In this document: piece after piece, positions 27,008-36,694 of the stretch
How positions within the stretch are numbered: the first letter of the stretch is position 1
Layout of the letters: each line of letters starts with the position of its first letter
From: an uncultured Gammaproteobacteria bacterium
GTDB taxonomy: Bacteria; Pseudomonadota; Gammaproteobacteria; DRLM01
Assembly: GCA_947259075.1 (NCBI GenBank)
Contig: CAMYKQ010000057.1
Location: 1-64,000, forward strand
Direction of reading: 5' to 3'
Length of the DNA: 64,000 bases
Notes under the pieces: model-generated
The model's input: the letters and a program-made list of their open reading frames with translations, nothing else
Database searches by the model: none
Told to the model about the DNA's origin: nothing
Position numbers and translations under genes: made by a program

Positions 27008-27853
27008 ATGGAACTGGAAAAGCGCTTTCTCTCGGGATTTCTCGAAGACCTCAATGCCAACCGCATCAGCCTGCCGACCTTGCCGGAGGTGGCGATGCGG
27101 GTGCGCAAACAGGTGCAAGACCCCAACGTCACCGCCGCGCAAGTGGAAAAACTCATCAATATGGATATGGCCTTGTCGGCGCGGCTGCTCAAAGTGGTCA
27201 ATAGCCCCGCCTACCGGGGCACCTCGCCCATCGACAATCTGCGCGTCGCCATTACCCGTCTCGGCACCGACATGATCCGCAATTTGGTCACCAGCTTGGT
27301 CATGGAGCAGCTCTACCAATCCAAAAACACCCACCCGGCGATCAAAAATTACATGAAGAACCTGTGGCAGCACAGCACCAAGGTCGCGACCTTGAGCCAA
27401 GTCATCTGCAAACACTTCACCGACCTCCGCCCCGACCACGCCCTGCTCGCCGGTCTGGTGCATGACATCGGCATGCTGCCCGTGCTCAGCCGCGCCGAAC
27501 TCGAACCGGAATTGCTTAAAGACACCGCCACCCTCGAAACCCTCATGCGCCGCCTGCACACCTTGGTCGGCCCCACCGTGCTCGAGGAATGGAGCTTCCC
27601 TCATGAAATCATCACCGTCGCCGCCGAGCACGAAGACATCACCGTCAACCGCGAAGGACCGGTGGAGTACGTGGACGTGGTGATCGTCGCCAATCTCCAC
27701 AGCCACATCGGCACCCAGCACCGTCTCGCCAAAATCGACTGGGACACCATCCCCGCCTTCGGCCGCCTGGGCATGACGCCGGAAGAAAGCATGAAGGCAA
27801 TGGAAGAGGCGCAAGGTGAATTGCGGGAGGCGCAAGCCTTGTTGCGGGGATAA
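27008..27853 (+). CDS. HDOD domain protein
   Basis: The 281-residue protein is essentially one HDOD domain, an HD-like fold found in bacterial signalling and regulatory proteins that usually lacks phosphohydrolase activity. It opens with ANRISLPTLPEVAMRVRKQVQDPNVTAAQVEKLINMDMALSARLLKVVNSPAYRG. A helical region with the HD-like LLAGLVHDIGMLPVL and the segment FPHEIITVAAEHE follows. No receiver, GGDEF or kinase domain is attached, so the partner and output are unknown. An AGGA site precedes the ATG by about 10 nt. It follows ygfZ on the same strand (69 nt), possibly co-transcribed. Confidence 0.88.
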   Translation: MELEKRFLSGFLEDLNANRISLPTLPEVAMRVRKQVQDPNVTAAQVEKLINMDMALSARLLKVVNSPAYRGTSPIDNLRVAITRLGTDMIRNLVTSLVMEQLYQSKNTHPAIKNYMKNLWQHSTKVATLSQVICKHFTDLRPDHALLAGLVHDIGMLPVLSRAELEPELLKDTATLETLMRRLHTLVGPTVLEEWSFPHEIITVAAEHEDITVNREGPVEYVDVVIVANLHSHIGTQHRLAKIDWDTIPAFGRLGMTPEESMKAMEEAQGELREAQALLRG

Positions 27854-28206
27854 GACCGGCACCACCGCGATACAGCGCGGACAACTTACGCGTATCAGCG
27901 GCCGCGGCCACTGCGCTAAGGCGTGACGATGCACCGCTTAACCCCCGAAAATGCGCCTAACGGCGCAAGCCTGGCAATGACACCCGGCCAGTTTGAACAC
28001 GGCCGCCGCGGGAACACCGGCGGGCGCCCAGCCAGCGGCAACTACCGGCTCACGCCTCCATCCCGCCTGTAGACGATGGAACCTGGATGCAAACGCCTCC
28101 CCCTCCCAGACGTAGTGCGAGCACAGAGAAGCGCTTATACGCCTTACCGCGCCAAGGCAAGCGCGGGCAATGGCCGTTTACGGCGGTCTCGTGTATAAGG
28201 GCGGCC
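27854..28206. other. 353-nt gap before the RIO kinase; no gene recognised
   Basis: No convincing reading frame, tRNA or structured RNA family is recognised on either strand. The only clear local structure is a 6-bp stem TGCGCC-TAAC-GGCGCA at 27952-27967, without a U-run. A frame upstream of the RIO kinase is open back to an ATG at 28087, but its peptide is low-complexity and unlike the family. A promoter for the kinase is expected here but is not distinct. Confidence 0.5.
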
Positions 28207-29061
28207 ATGAAGACACCTAAAAGCATTCAAGCCCTGGTTGACGACGGCCTGGTCGACGAGGTCCTCCGCCAGCTTAAAAGCGGCAAAGAGGCCTCGGTCT
28301 TCGTCGTCCGCAGCGGCGACCAGATTCGTTGCGCCAAGGTCTATAAAGAAGCCAATCAACGCGGCTTCCGCACCCATGCGCAATACCAAGAAGGGCGCAG
28401 GGTGCGCAATAGCCGCCAGGCGCGCGCCATGGAAAAGAGCAGCCGCTACGGCCGCAAAGAGGCCGAAGAGGCCTGGCAGAACGCCGAGGTCGACGCCTTA
28501 TACCGGCTGGCCGCCGCGGAGGTGCGCGTCCCGCGGCCTTATGGTTATTTCGACGGTGTATTGCTGATGGAATTGGTGACTGACGCGGATGGCCAAGCCG
28601 CGCCGCGTCTCAACGACTTGGAGCTCACCCCCGAGCTCGCCCAGGAATACCACCGCAAACTCATCATGGACGTCGTGCGCATGCTCTGCGCCGGTATCAT
28701 TCACGGCGATCTGTCGGAATATAACGTGCTGGTTGATGAGAACGGGCCGGTGATCATCGACCTGCCCCAAGCGGTGAATGCCTCGGGCAACAACAACGCC
28801 TGCCGCATGCTCTTGCGCGACGTTGAAAATCTGGCCGCGTATTTCGGCCGCTACGCCCCGCAAATCCGCGCCACGGATTACGGCAGGGAGATCTGGGAAA
28901 TTTACGAAGATGGCCTGCTCCATCCCGCCGTGGAGTTGACCGGCCGCTTCGAGCGCGATGAAGCGGCGGCCGACATCGACAGCGTCTTGAAGGAAATCGA
29001 GGCGGCGCGCGAAGAGGCGGAACAGCGGCGTCTGGCGGCGAAAAATGATGCGCCGGAATAA
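28207..29061 (+). CDS. RIO-type serine/threonine protein kinase
   Basis: RIO kinases are atypical protein kinases; bacterial members are widespread but poorly defined. From the ATG at 28207 (AAGGG upstream) the protein is 284 residues. It has the RIO ATP-binding features SGKEASVFVV and RCAKVYK (Lys44), the hinge-like LLMELVTD, the catalytic loop HGDLSEYN (Asp168, Asn173), the metal-binding IIDLPQAV (Asp185), and a long charged C-terminal helix (IEAAREEAEQRRLAAK). All key residues are present, so activity is likely. An upstream in-frame ATG at 28087 is possible. It converges with lysS. Substrates are unknown. Confidence 0.9.
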   Translation: MKTPKSIQALVDDGLVDEVLRQLKSGKEASVFVVRSGDQIRCAKVYKEANQRGFRTHAQYQEGRRVRNSRQARAMEKSSRYGRKEAEEAWQNAEVDALYRLAAAEVRVPRPYGYFDGVLLMELVTDADGQAAPRLNDLELTPELAQEYHRKLIMDVVRMLCAGIIHGDLSEYNVLVDENGPVIIDLPQAVNASGNNNACRMLLRDVENLAAYFGRYAPQIRATDYGREIWEIYEDGLLHPAVELTGRFERDEAAADIDSVLKEIEAAREEAEQRRLAAKNDAPE

Positions 29062-29197
29062 CTCCGGAGTAAGCCAGTGGCAACGGCCCACTTAAATCAA
29101 TGCCGCAGACCGCTTAAACGTCTAGCGTAATCCAGTGAACTCCGCGGCACGACGCATCAAACATATCCGCCATCGTAAAATATAACTGCGGCGTAAT

Positions 29198-29224
29198 CGC
29201 CGGCCTGCGCCACGCCTGCCGGCG
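29198..29224 (-). other. Stem-loop in the RIO kinase-lysS convergent gap
   Basis: CGCCGGC and GCCGGCG form a 7-bp stem around a 13-nt loop just after the lysS stop. No U-run follows on the minus strand. It may mark the 3' end of lysS mRNA or act as a weak bidirectional terminator. Confidence 0.35.
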
Positions 29225-29237
29225 CGGCATGCTGAAT

Positions 29238-30743
<1,506 letters not shown>

Positions 30744-30985
30744 GCATCACCTTTTAGGCGGATCAGGCGGTCACCGGAGGCGCCACGCCGATCACTAAAC
30801 TAACAAATCACTCCATGACACGGAAATCAAAAATCCATTCGGCGATAAGACCCTGGTTTCACCGCGTCTGGTGCCGCAACGCAAGCACCCCGCCACCGCG
30901 CGGCTCCCTTCCTTAAAAATGGAGAAGATTCAGTCCATGATTTCCGCCGCCACACTTTAAATTTTTGCTTCACCCAAAACGGATG

Positions 30986-32084
30986 TCACAGCCCCGACTT
31001 CAAGCTGGCCTCGATGAACTGATCGAGATCTCCATCCAGCACCGCCTGGGTGTTGCCGGTCTCCACGCCGGTGCGTAAATCTTTGATGCGCGATTGGTCC
31101 AACACATAAGAACGAATCTGGCTGCCCCAGCCGATATCGGCCTTGCTGTCTTCCAGCTTCTGTTGCTCTGATTGCCGTTTGTGCATCTCCAGCTCATACA
31201 GCTTGGCCTTAAGCTGCTTCATCGCGGTGGAACGGTTCTTGTGCTGCGAGCGGTCGCTTTGACAGGCCACCACGATACCGCTGGGCGCGTGGGTGATGCG
31301 GATCGCCGACTCCGTCTTATTGACGTGCTGACCGCCGGCGCCGCTGGCGCGATAGGTATCGATCTTCAAGTCCGCGGGGTTGATCTCAATGTCGATATCG
31401 TCGTCCACTTCGGGCGAGACGAACACCGAGGCGAACGAGGTGTGGCGGCGGTTGCCCGAGTCGAAGGGGGATTTGCGTACCAAGCGATGGACACCGCTCT
31501 CGGTGCGCAACCAGCCGTAGGCGTATTCGCCCTCGAAGCTCACCGTGGCGCTCTTGATGCCGGCCACCTCGCCCTCGGACAGTTCGATGATCTCGGTCTT
31601 GAAGCCGCGGCGCTCACCCCAGCGCAGATACATGCGCAGCAGAATATTGGCCCAGTCTTGCGCCTCGGTGCCACCGGAACCGGACTGGATATCGACGAAG
31701 GCGTTATTGGGGTCCATCTTCCCGGAGAACATGCGGCGGAATTCGAGGGCGGCGAGACGCTCCTCCAGTCTTTCCAAATCCGCCGCCACTTCCAGCGCGG
31801 TAGGCTCGTCACCCTCTTCCTCGGCCATGCCCAGCAGCTCGCCGGCATCGTTGAGTCCGCCTTCCAAGCCGTCGATGGTGTCCACCACCTCCTCCAGCTT
31901 GGCGCGCTCACGGCCTAATTCCTGCGCGCGCTCCGGCTTATCCCAAACCCCGGGGTCTTCCAGTTCGCGCTTGACCTCGATCAGACGCTCACGCTTGTGA
32001 TCGTAGTCAAAGATACCCCCTCAGGGACGCGGCGCGCCCCCTCATATCCTCAATCTGGCGGTGCAGCGGGTTAGTTTCCAACAT
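30986..32084 (-). CDS. prfB: Peptide chain release factor 2, expressed through a +1 programmed frameshift
   Basis: RF2 reads UGA and UAA stop codons and triggers peptide release. The first 25 codons run from the ATG at 32084 ([16 protein letters not shown] ... LRGYL) to an in-frame TGA at 32009-32007. Skipping one base joins a second frame that continues [22 protein letters not shown] to the stop at 30986. The total is 365 residues, the same length as E. coli RF2. The stop-recognition SPF motif ([16 protein letters not shown]) and catalytic GGQ ([20 protein letters not shown]) are present. This is the classical RF2 autoregulation, not a broken gene. lysS follows. Confidence 0.98.
32006..32021 (-). 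promoter_or_regulatory. prfB +1 frameshift site
   Basis: The minus strand reads AGGGGGTATCTTTGAC: an internal Shine-Dalgarno-like AGGGGG, the slippery CTT codon, the UGA stop and the stimulatory C after it. As far as I recall this is identical to the E. coli prfB site. Low RF2 lets the ribosome pause at UGA and shift +1, closing a feedback loop. Confidence 0.98.
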
Positions 32085-32362
32085 GAATGGTTCCAAGCCA
32101 AAGTGCTTATAAAGGTGGCGGATTCTATCATAGCGGGCGCGGCGGTGCAGGGAGAAACACCCGCGAGGCGGCCACCGCCGCACCAAAAAGGCCCGCACGG
32201 CAAACCGGCTGCTTCGTTCGCGGGATCATCCGCCGCCGCCTGCCGCGGACACCGTCCACGATCGGGCAAAAAAACCTGTATTCAGGCCAATAATGCGCCG
32301 CGGCAATACTGGCAAGCCTTGTGCTACAGGGTTACGGAGAGCCGCAAAGGAATACGCGCACC

Positions 32363-33313
32363 ATGAGTACCGCCAGTTACATCAGCGTCATTGAACGTTA
32401 TCACGACCACCGCGATGCGGTGCATGAGTTAATGTCGTCCATCCTCTCCAGCATCGGCGAAGATCATCTCTTCGAGGACAAGGCCATACAATGCCAGGCC
32501 ATGGAACGCCTCGGCGAAACCTATCCCTTTCTCGACTTACTCTACATGCTTGACGCCGATGGCACGCAGGTCAGCGATAACATCGCGGTAAACAGCAAAC
32601 ATCAGGCTGCGTATAGCGGCAAAGGCAAAGACCGCAGTCAGCGCCCTTATTTCCGCCTAGTTCAAGAAACCGACGGTGTCATCCTCACCGACCCTTACCT
32701 GTCCTCCGCCAGCCGCAAGTTGTGCATCACCACCGCCAGCCGCTGGACGGTTAAAGGTGAAAAGACCCAAGGCTATTTATTGCTCGACATCGACTTGGTG
32801 AAGACCATCGAATTTCTCATGGGCGATACCGCGCGGCGCCGCTTTCAACCCTTCTTCAAAGGCGTATACAGCACCATCGTCGTCGGTCTGTTGATCGTGG
32901 TATCCGCCCTGCTCTACTCCGCGTTCCACGAAATAGGCCTGTTATTTTTCGGCGGCGGCAACGAAGAGGAACGCCACCTCAGACCCTTCGGCGCCATCAT
33001 CTTCCTCACCTTGGCGCTGGCGGTCTTCGACCTGGGCAAAACCACCTTGGAGGAAGAGGTGCTGATGCACAAAGACATCTTCCGCCACAGCTCGACCCGC
33101 CGCACCATCACGCGTTTCATCGCCGCCATTCTCATCGCGGTCTCCATCGAAGCCTTATTGCTTATGTTCAAAGCCGCGTTAGGCAATAGCGAACACTTGC
33201 TTGAAGCGGTGTGGATGATGCTGGCCGCCGTGGGCTTGTTGACGGGTCTGGGACTCTACGTTTTTCTCGGCGCCAAGGCTGAGGCGTTATTGTTGCACAA
33301 CAGGAAAAAATAG
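32363..33313 (+). CDS. Membrane protein with N-terminal PDC/Cache-like sensor region
   Basis: From the ATG at 32363 the protein is 316 residues. The first ~165 residues resemble a PDC/Cache ligand-sensing domain: a leading helix (YISVIERYHDHRDAVHELMSSIL), LDLLYMLDADGTQVSDNI, then KGKDRSQRPYFRLVQETDGVILTDPYLSSASRKLCITTAS and GYLLLDIDLVKTIEFL. No membrane segment precedes this domain. Four hydrophobic segments follow (about 173-195, 214-232, 252-272 and 281-302), and the protein ends in a short Lys-rich tail with no HAMP, kinase, GGDEF or methyl-accepting domain. That order is the reverse of ordinary Cache receptors. It is divergent from prfB and converges with egtD. An in-frame ATG at 32321 would add 14 residues. 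Confidence 0.7.
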   Translation: MSTASYISVIERYHDHRDAVHELMSSILSSIGEDHLFEDKAIQCQAMERLGETYPFLDLLYMLDADGTQVSDNIAVNSKHQAAYSGKGKDRSQRPYFRLVQETDGVILTDPYLSSASRKLCITTASRWTVKGEKTQGYLLLDIDLVKTIEFLMGDTARRRFQPFFKGVYSTIVVGLLIVVSALLYSAFHEIGLLFFGGGNEEERHLRPFGAIIFLTLALAVFDLGKTTLEEEVLMHKDIFRHSSTRRTITRFIAAILIAVSIEALLLMFKAALGNSEHLLEAVWMMLAAVGLLTGLGLYVFLGAKAEALLLHNRKK

Positions 33314-33362
33314 CGTTCGCGGGCACGGCCGGTTAAAGACGCGGGGGTGCCAAGCATATTTT

Positions 33363-34343
33363 TCAAGAAGGTCCCGTTACCCCGTGACCGGCACACGGGG
33401 CGAGCCGCAAATAATGCACGCTGAACAGCTTCCGCGCGTCCAGCCACAGCTGTTCACAGTAATAGCCCGCGCGCGCCGCCAGCGCATGGAACTCCTCGAC
33501 GGTGTATTTATAGGAATACTCGGTGCGAATTCCGTCGCCCTCTTCGAAGGAAAAGCGGTCGCCGTTAATCACGATTTCTTGTTCACGGCGGCTGACCAAG
33601 TGCATCTCCACCCGGCCCGCCGCTTCGTTGTAAAACGCCTCGTGACGAAACCACTCCAGCGCCACTTCGGCGCCCAATTCGTTTTGCACGCGCGCCAGCA
33701 AATTGAGATTGAAGGCCGCCGTCACGCCTTGAGCATCGTTATACGCGGCGTGCAGCACGCGGCGATCCTTCTTCAAATCAATGCCTATCAACAAGCCGCC
33801 GTCTTCGCGCACCAGCGCGCGCAAGCGGCGTAAAAATATCTCCGCCTCCGCGGGCTCGAAATTCCCCAGGGTGGAGCCGGGGAAAAACACCAGGCGCGGC
33901 GCGGCGGGCACCGAGCTGGGCACGACGACATCCTTGGCGTAATCGGCGCAGATGGCGTGCAATTCCATCTCTGGAAAATCGGCCTTAAGCCGTTCCGTGG
34001 ACGTCAGCAACGGGCCTTGAGCGATATCAATGGGCACATAGGCCACTGGCCGCAGAGCCTGCAAGAGTATCCGCACCTTGTCACTGCCGCCGCTGCCCAA
34101 TTCGATAATCACATGCCGCGGCGGAATCAGATATACCAAACTGGCGGCGCACTCGCGGAGAATGCTCATCTCCACCCGGGTTAAATAATATTCTGGCAAA
34201 CGGCAAATTTCACCGAAGAGAAAGGAGCCGCGCTCGTCGTAGAAAAACTTGGGAGGGATCGATTTAGGTTCGCCGCGCAAACCTTGTATCACTTCAGAGT
34301 AGAGCTGTGCCGCGGCGGGATGTTGATCGTAAAACCGCATCAT
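33363..34343 (-). CDS. egtD: L-histidine N-alpha-methyltransferase EgtD
   Basis: EgtD trimethylates histidine to hercynine with S-adenosylmethionine, the first step of ergothioneine biosynthesis. The 326-residue protein has the family start region IPPKFFYDERGSFLFGEICRLPEYYLTRVEMSIL, the SAM-binding motif ELGSGGSDKVR (81-91), LVFFPGSTLGNFEPAEAEIFLRR, and the C-terminal EYSYKYTVEEFHALAARAGY. It starts 9 nt after egtB and forms an egtB-egtD operon. No egtA, egtC or egtE homologue is in the window. EgtC is not needed where EgtB uses cysteine directly, or the later genes may lie elsewhere. Confidence 0.95.
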   Translation of the reverse strand: MMRFYDQHPAAAQLYSEVIQGLRGEPKSIPPKFFYDERGSFLFGEICRLPEYYLTRVEMSILRECAASLVYLIPPRHVIIELGSGGSDKVRILLQALRPVAYVPIDIAQGPLLTSTERLKADFPEMELHAICADYAKDVVVPSSVPAAPRLVFFPGSTLGNFEPAEAEIFLRRLRALVREDGGLLIGIDLKKDRRVLHAAYNDAQGVTAAFNLNLLARVQNELGAEVALEWFRHEAFYNEAAGRVEMHLVSRREQEIVINGDRFSFEEGDGIRTEYSYKYTVEEFHALAARAGYYCEQLWLDARKLFSVHYLRLAPCAGHGVTGPS

Positions 34344-34352
34344 GCATTCCCC

Positions 34353-35657
34353 TTATAAATCGTCCGCGAGACGGATGCCGCTGAATTGCCAGCGATCGGC
34401 GGGGTAGAAAAAATTGCGGTAACTCGCGCGCAAATGCGTGCGCGGGGTAACGCAGGAACCGCCGCGCAGCACCATTTGATTGCACATAAATTTTCCGTTG
34501 TACTCGCCGATGGCGCCCATGGGCGGGCGATAACCCGGATAAGGGGTGTAAGGACTTTGCGTCCACTCCCACACATCGCCGAATATTTGTTTGAGCTCAT
34601 CACTACCTTCAGCCACTAGTGCCGGTTGATAGATGCCGGACTCGAGTAAATTACCGGCAATGGGCTGTTCACGCGCCGCCAGTTCCCATTCGGTTTCACT
34701 CGGCAAGCGCTTGCCCGCCCAGCGGGCGTAAGCATCCGCCTCGTAAAAACTCACGTGGCATACCGGCTCAGTCTCTTCAACCGGCCGCATCCCCGCCAGC
34801 GTCATCTGCCACCACCGCCCCTCGATATGTTCCCAGTATAAGGGGGCCTGCCAGTCATTTTCCCGCAGCACGCGCCAAGCGTCGGCCAGCCAATAATGGG
34901 CGCGTTCATAGCCGCCGGATTTAATGAATTCCATGTATTCGCCGTTGGTGACCAAATGCGAAGCCAGGCGGTAAGGCGGCACGAACGCCGAGTGGCGCGG
35001 CCGTTCATTGTCGAAGCAAAAATCTTCGCCGCCATGGCCGATGCTGGCCAAACCGCCGGGATAGGTTAACCAGCGTAACGCGGCGGCCTCGCCCGCCCGC
35101 GATGGCGCGGCGGGGTGATACGCGGGCCGCAACGGATTCATCGCGAAATTGTGTTTGATGTCGGTCATCAATAATTCTTGATGTTGCTGCTCGTGATGCA
35201 GGCCCAACTCAATACGGGCGATGGCTTGCTGATCCCGCATCAAATTCAATCCGGCACACAAACGCCGCATCGCCTCATCGACATGCGCCCGGTAATCACG
35301 CACCTCGGCGGCGGCGGGCCGCGATAGCCAGCCGCGTTGCGCGCGAGGATAAAACGCCCCCATCTGTTCATAGTAGGAATTAAACAGATAAGAATAATGC
35401 GGGTGAAAGACCGTATACCCCGGCGAGAAAGGCTCCAGCACGAAGCGCTCGAAAAACCAGCTGGTGTGGGCCAAGTGCCATTTGGGCGGACTGACGAATT
35501 CCGCCGTCTGCACGCCGTAATCTTCTTCCAATAGCGGCGCGCATAATTCCAGGGTTTGGGAACGCAATTGTGGATAGCGTTCCACCACGAACGCCAGACA
35601 TCGAGACAGCGCTTTGCGCTTAGGCGGTTTTAAACTAGCCGTGCTCACCGTTTCCAT
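34353..35657 (-). CDS. egtB: Hercynine oxygenase EgtB (sulfoxide synthase)
   Basis: EgtB is a non-heme iron enzyme that forms the C-S bond between hercynine and a thiol donor (gamma-glutamylcysteine or cysteine). From the ATG at 35657 the protein has 434 residues. An N-terminal DinB-like domain has iron ligands in KWHLAHTSWFFERF and the HX3HXE motif in LGLHHEQQHQE (H155, H159 and E161). A C-terminal formylglycine-generating-enzyme-like domain follows (CHVSFYEADAYARWAGKRLPSETEWELAAR, FGDVWEWTQSPYTPYPGYRP, VLRGGSCVTPRTHLRASYRNFF). An open extension to 35822 lacks family features. Pairing with egtD makes EgtB more likely than OvoA or SenA, which share this fold. Confidence 0.93.
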   Translation of the reverse strand: METVSTASLKPPKRKALSRCLAFVVERYPQLRSQTLELCAPLLEEDYGVQTAEFVSPPKWHLAHTSWFFERFVLEPFSPGYTVFHPHYSYLFNSYYEQMGAFYPRAQRGWLSRPAAAEVRDYRAHVDEAMRRLCAGLNLMRDQQAIARIELGLHHEQQHQELLMTDIKHNFAMNPLRPAYHPAAPSRAGEAAALRWLTYPGGLASIGHGGEDFCFDNERPRHSAFVPPYRLASHLVTNGEYMEFIKSGGYERAHYWLADAWRVLRENDWQAPLYWEHIEGRWWQMTLAGMRPVEETEPVCHVSFYEADAYARWAGKRLPSETEWELAAREQPIAGNLLESGIYQPALVAEGSDELKQIFGDVWEWTQSPYTPYPGYRPPMGAIGEYNGKFMCNQMVLRGGSCVTPRTHLRASYRNFFYPADRWQFSGIRLADDL

Positions 35658-35992
35658 CGCGTGATTCCTTAGCTGGCGCATTCCAGTAAAGGATAGCCGG
35701 TATTTGCATCTCCCCCAAGCCTGCATGGGCAAGGCCGCGGACACCGGCCTCAGCGGCGAAATCACCCGCAGACATAACCTGACCGGCCATACCGCCTTGC
35801 CAAGGCGCTGCACCACGGCCAATTCACGGATTTAACATAAGTTAATTAACCGCCACTGCGTCCGATTACCTCCGTATACTTTGGCCCAGTCAGCGTCAGT
35901 CCGCCCGCTGGAACCACCTTGAATATCGTCGGCCTTTGCGACTTACTGATTGGTGCATAGTCGAGCCAATATTCACCTCGTGAGCATCAAAG
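35658..35992. other. 335-nt divergent control region between egtB and an unknown gene
   Basis: No gene is recognised. The middle becomes AT-rich and holds a 10-bp palindrome GTTAATTAAC at 35841-35850, which could be an operator for either divergent gene. Promoters for both directions are expected, but none matches consensus well enough to call. Confidence 0.4.
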
Positions 35993-36673
35993 ATGAACGT
36001 AGAATATCGCATTCAACAGGGAGAGGGGCCGGTGCAGGTCTTTTCCCTCAACCTGAACTCACGCAGCTTGGATGTGGCGCAGCCAGCGCTGCCGTCACTA
36101 CCCAAGTGGACCGCGCTGGATTTTCATAAATGCCCCAATTGCCCTTTGCACAGCGGCAGCCATCCCCGCTGTCCCCTGGCGACGCAACTCGTGCCCCTGG
36201 TCAATTACGGCAATCGCATTGCCTCACATGCGGCCGTGCATGTCGAGGTCCGCACCGAGGCGCGCACCATCACCAAAGACACCACCGCGCAAGTGGCACT
36301 GAGCTCATTGATGGGCTTGATTACCGCCACCAGCGGTTGCCCGCACGCGCGCTTTCTTCGTCCGATGGCACGCTTTCATCTGCCATTTTCCGACGGCAGT
36401 GAAACACTTTACCGGGTGGTATCAATGTATCTGCTCGCGCAATATTTCCACGCGCAGTCCGGCGGCGCGCCCGACTTGGAGTTGAAGGGGCTGGAGGAGC
36501 GCTATAAAGACATTCACAGCGTCAATCTATATTTGGCAAGACGCCTGCGCGCCATCAGCGAGGAAGATTCGGCGGTGAATGCCTTGACCAAACTCGATAG
36601 TTATTCCGTGCTGCTGCCGCGCAAGATCAAGGCCTCGCTGCAAGACATCGCCCACCTCTTCCGCTCCAATTGA
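35993..36673 (+). CDS. Unrecognised soluble Cys-rich protein
   Basis: I do not recognise a family with confidence. The 226-residue protein has no signal peptide or membrane segment. Two Cys/His segments stand out: CPNCPLHSGSHPRCPL (C47, C50 and C60, with H45, H53 and H57 nearby) and TSGCPHARFLRPMARFHLPF (C116, H118). Together they could form a four-Cys metal or Fe-S site. The C-terminal ~80 residues are predicted largely helical. Strong codon bias like the neighbours and well-formed motifs suggest a real conserved protein. It is divergent from egtBD and converges on the RND pump gene with 21 nt between. Confidence 0.75.
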   Translation: MNVEYRIQQGEGPVQVFSLNLNSRSLDVAQPALPSLPKWTALDFHKCPNCPLHSGSHPRCPLATQLVPLVNYGNRIASHAAVHVEVRTEARTITKDTTAQVALSSLMGLITATSGCPHARFLRPMARFHLPFSDGSETLYRVVSMYLLAQYFHAQSGGAPDLELKGLEERYKDIHSVNLYLARRLRAISEEDSAVNALTKLDSYSVLLPRKIKASLQDIAHLFRSN

Positions 36674-36694
36674 TAATGCGCGTACAGCCCATGC

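Noticed and set aside
27854-28206. The 353-nt gap tested by eye as RNase P RNA, tmRNA, 6S or SRP RNA
   Set aside because: None of the conserved motifs of these RNAs is visible on either strand.
32007-32198. prfB looks like a short ORF plus a truncated release factor gene (possible pseudogene)
   Set aside because: The break is the standard RF2 frameshift cassette and the joined product has normal length and motifs.
34353-35822. EgtB frame open 55 codons upstream of the chosen start
   Set aside because: The added residues have no family similarity and cover the promoter region; METVS at 35657 precedes the DinB-like domain directly.
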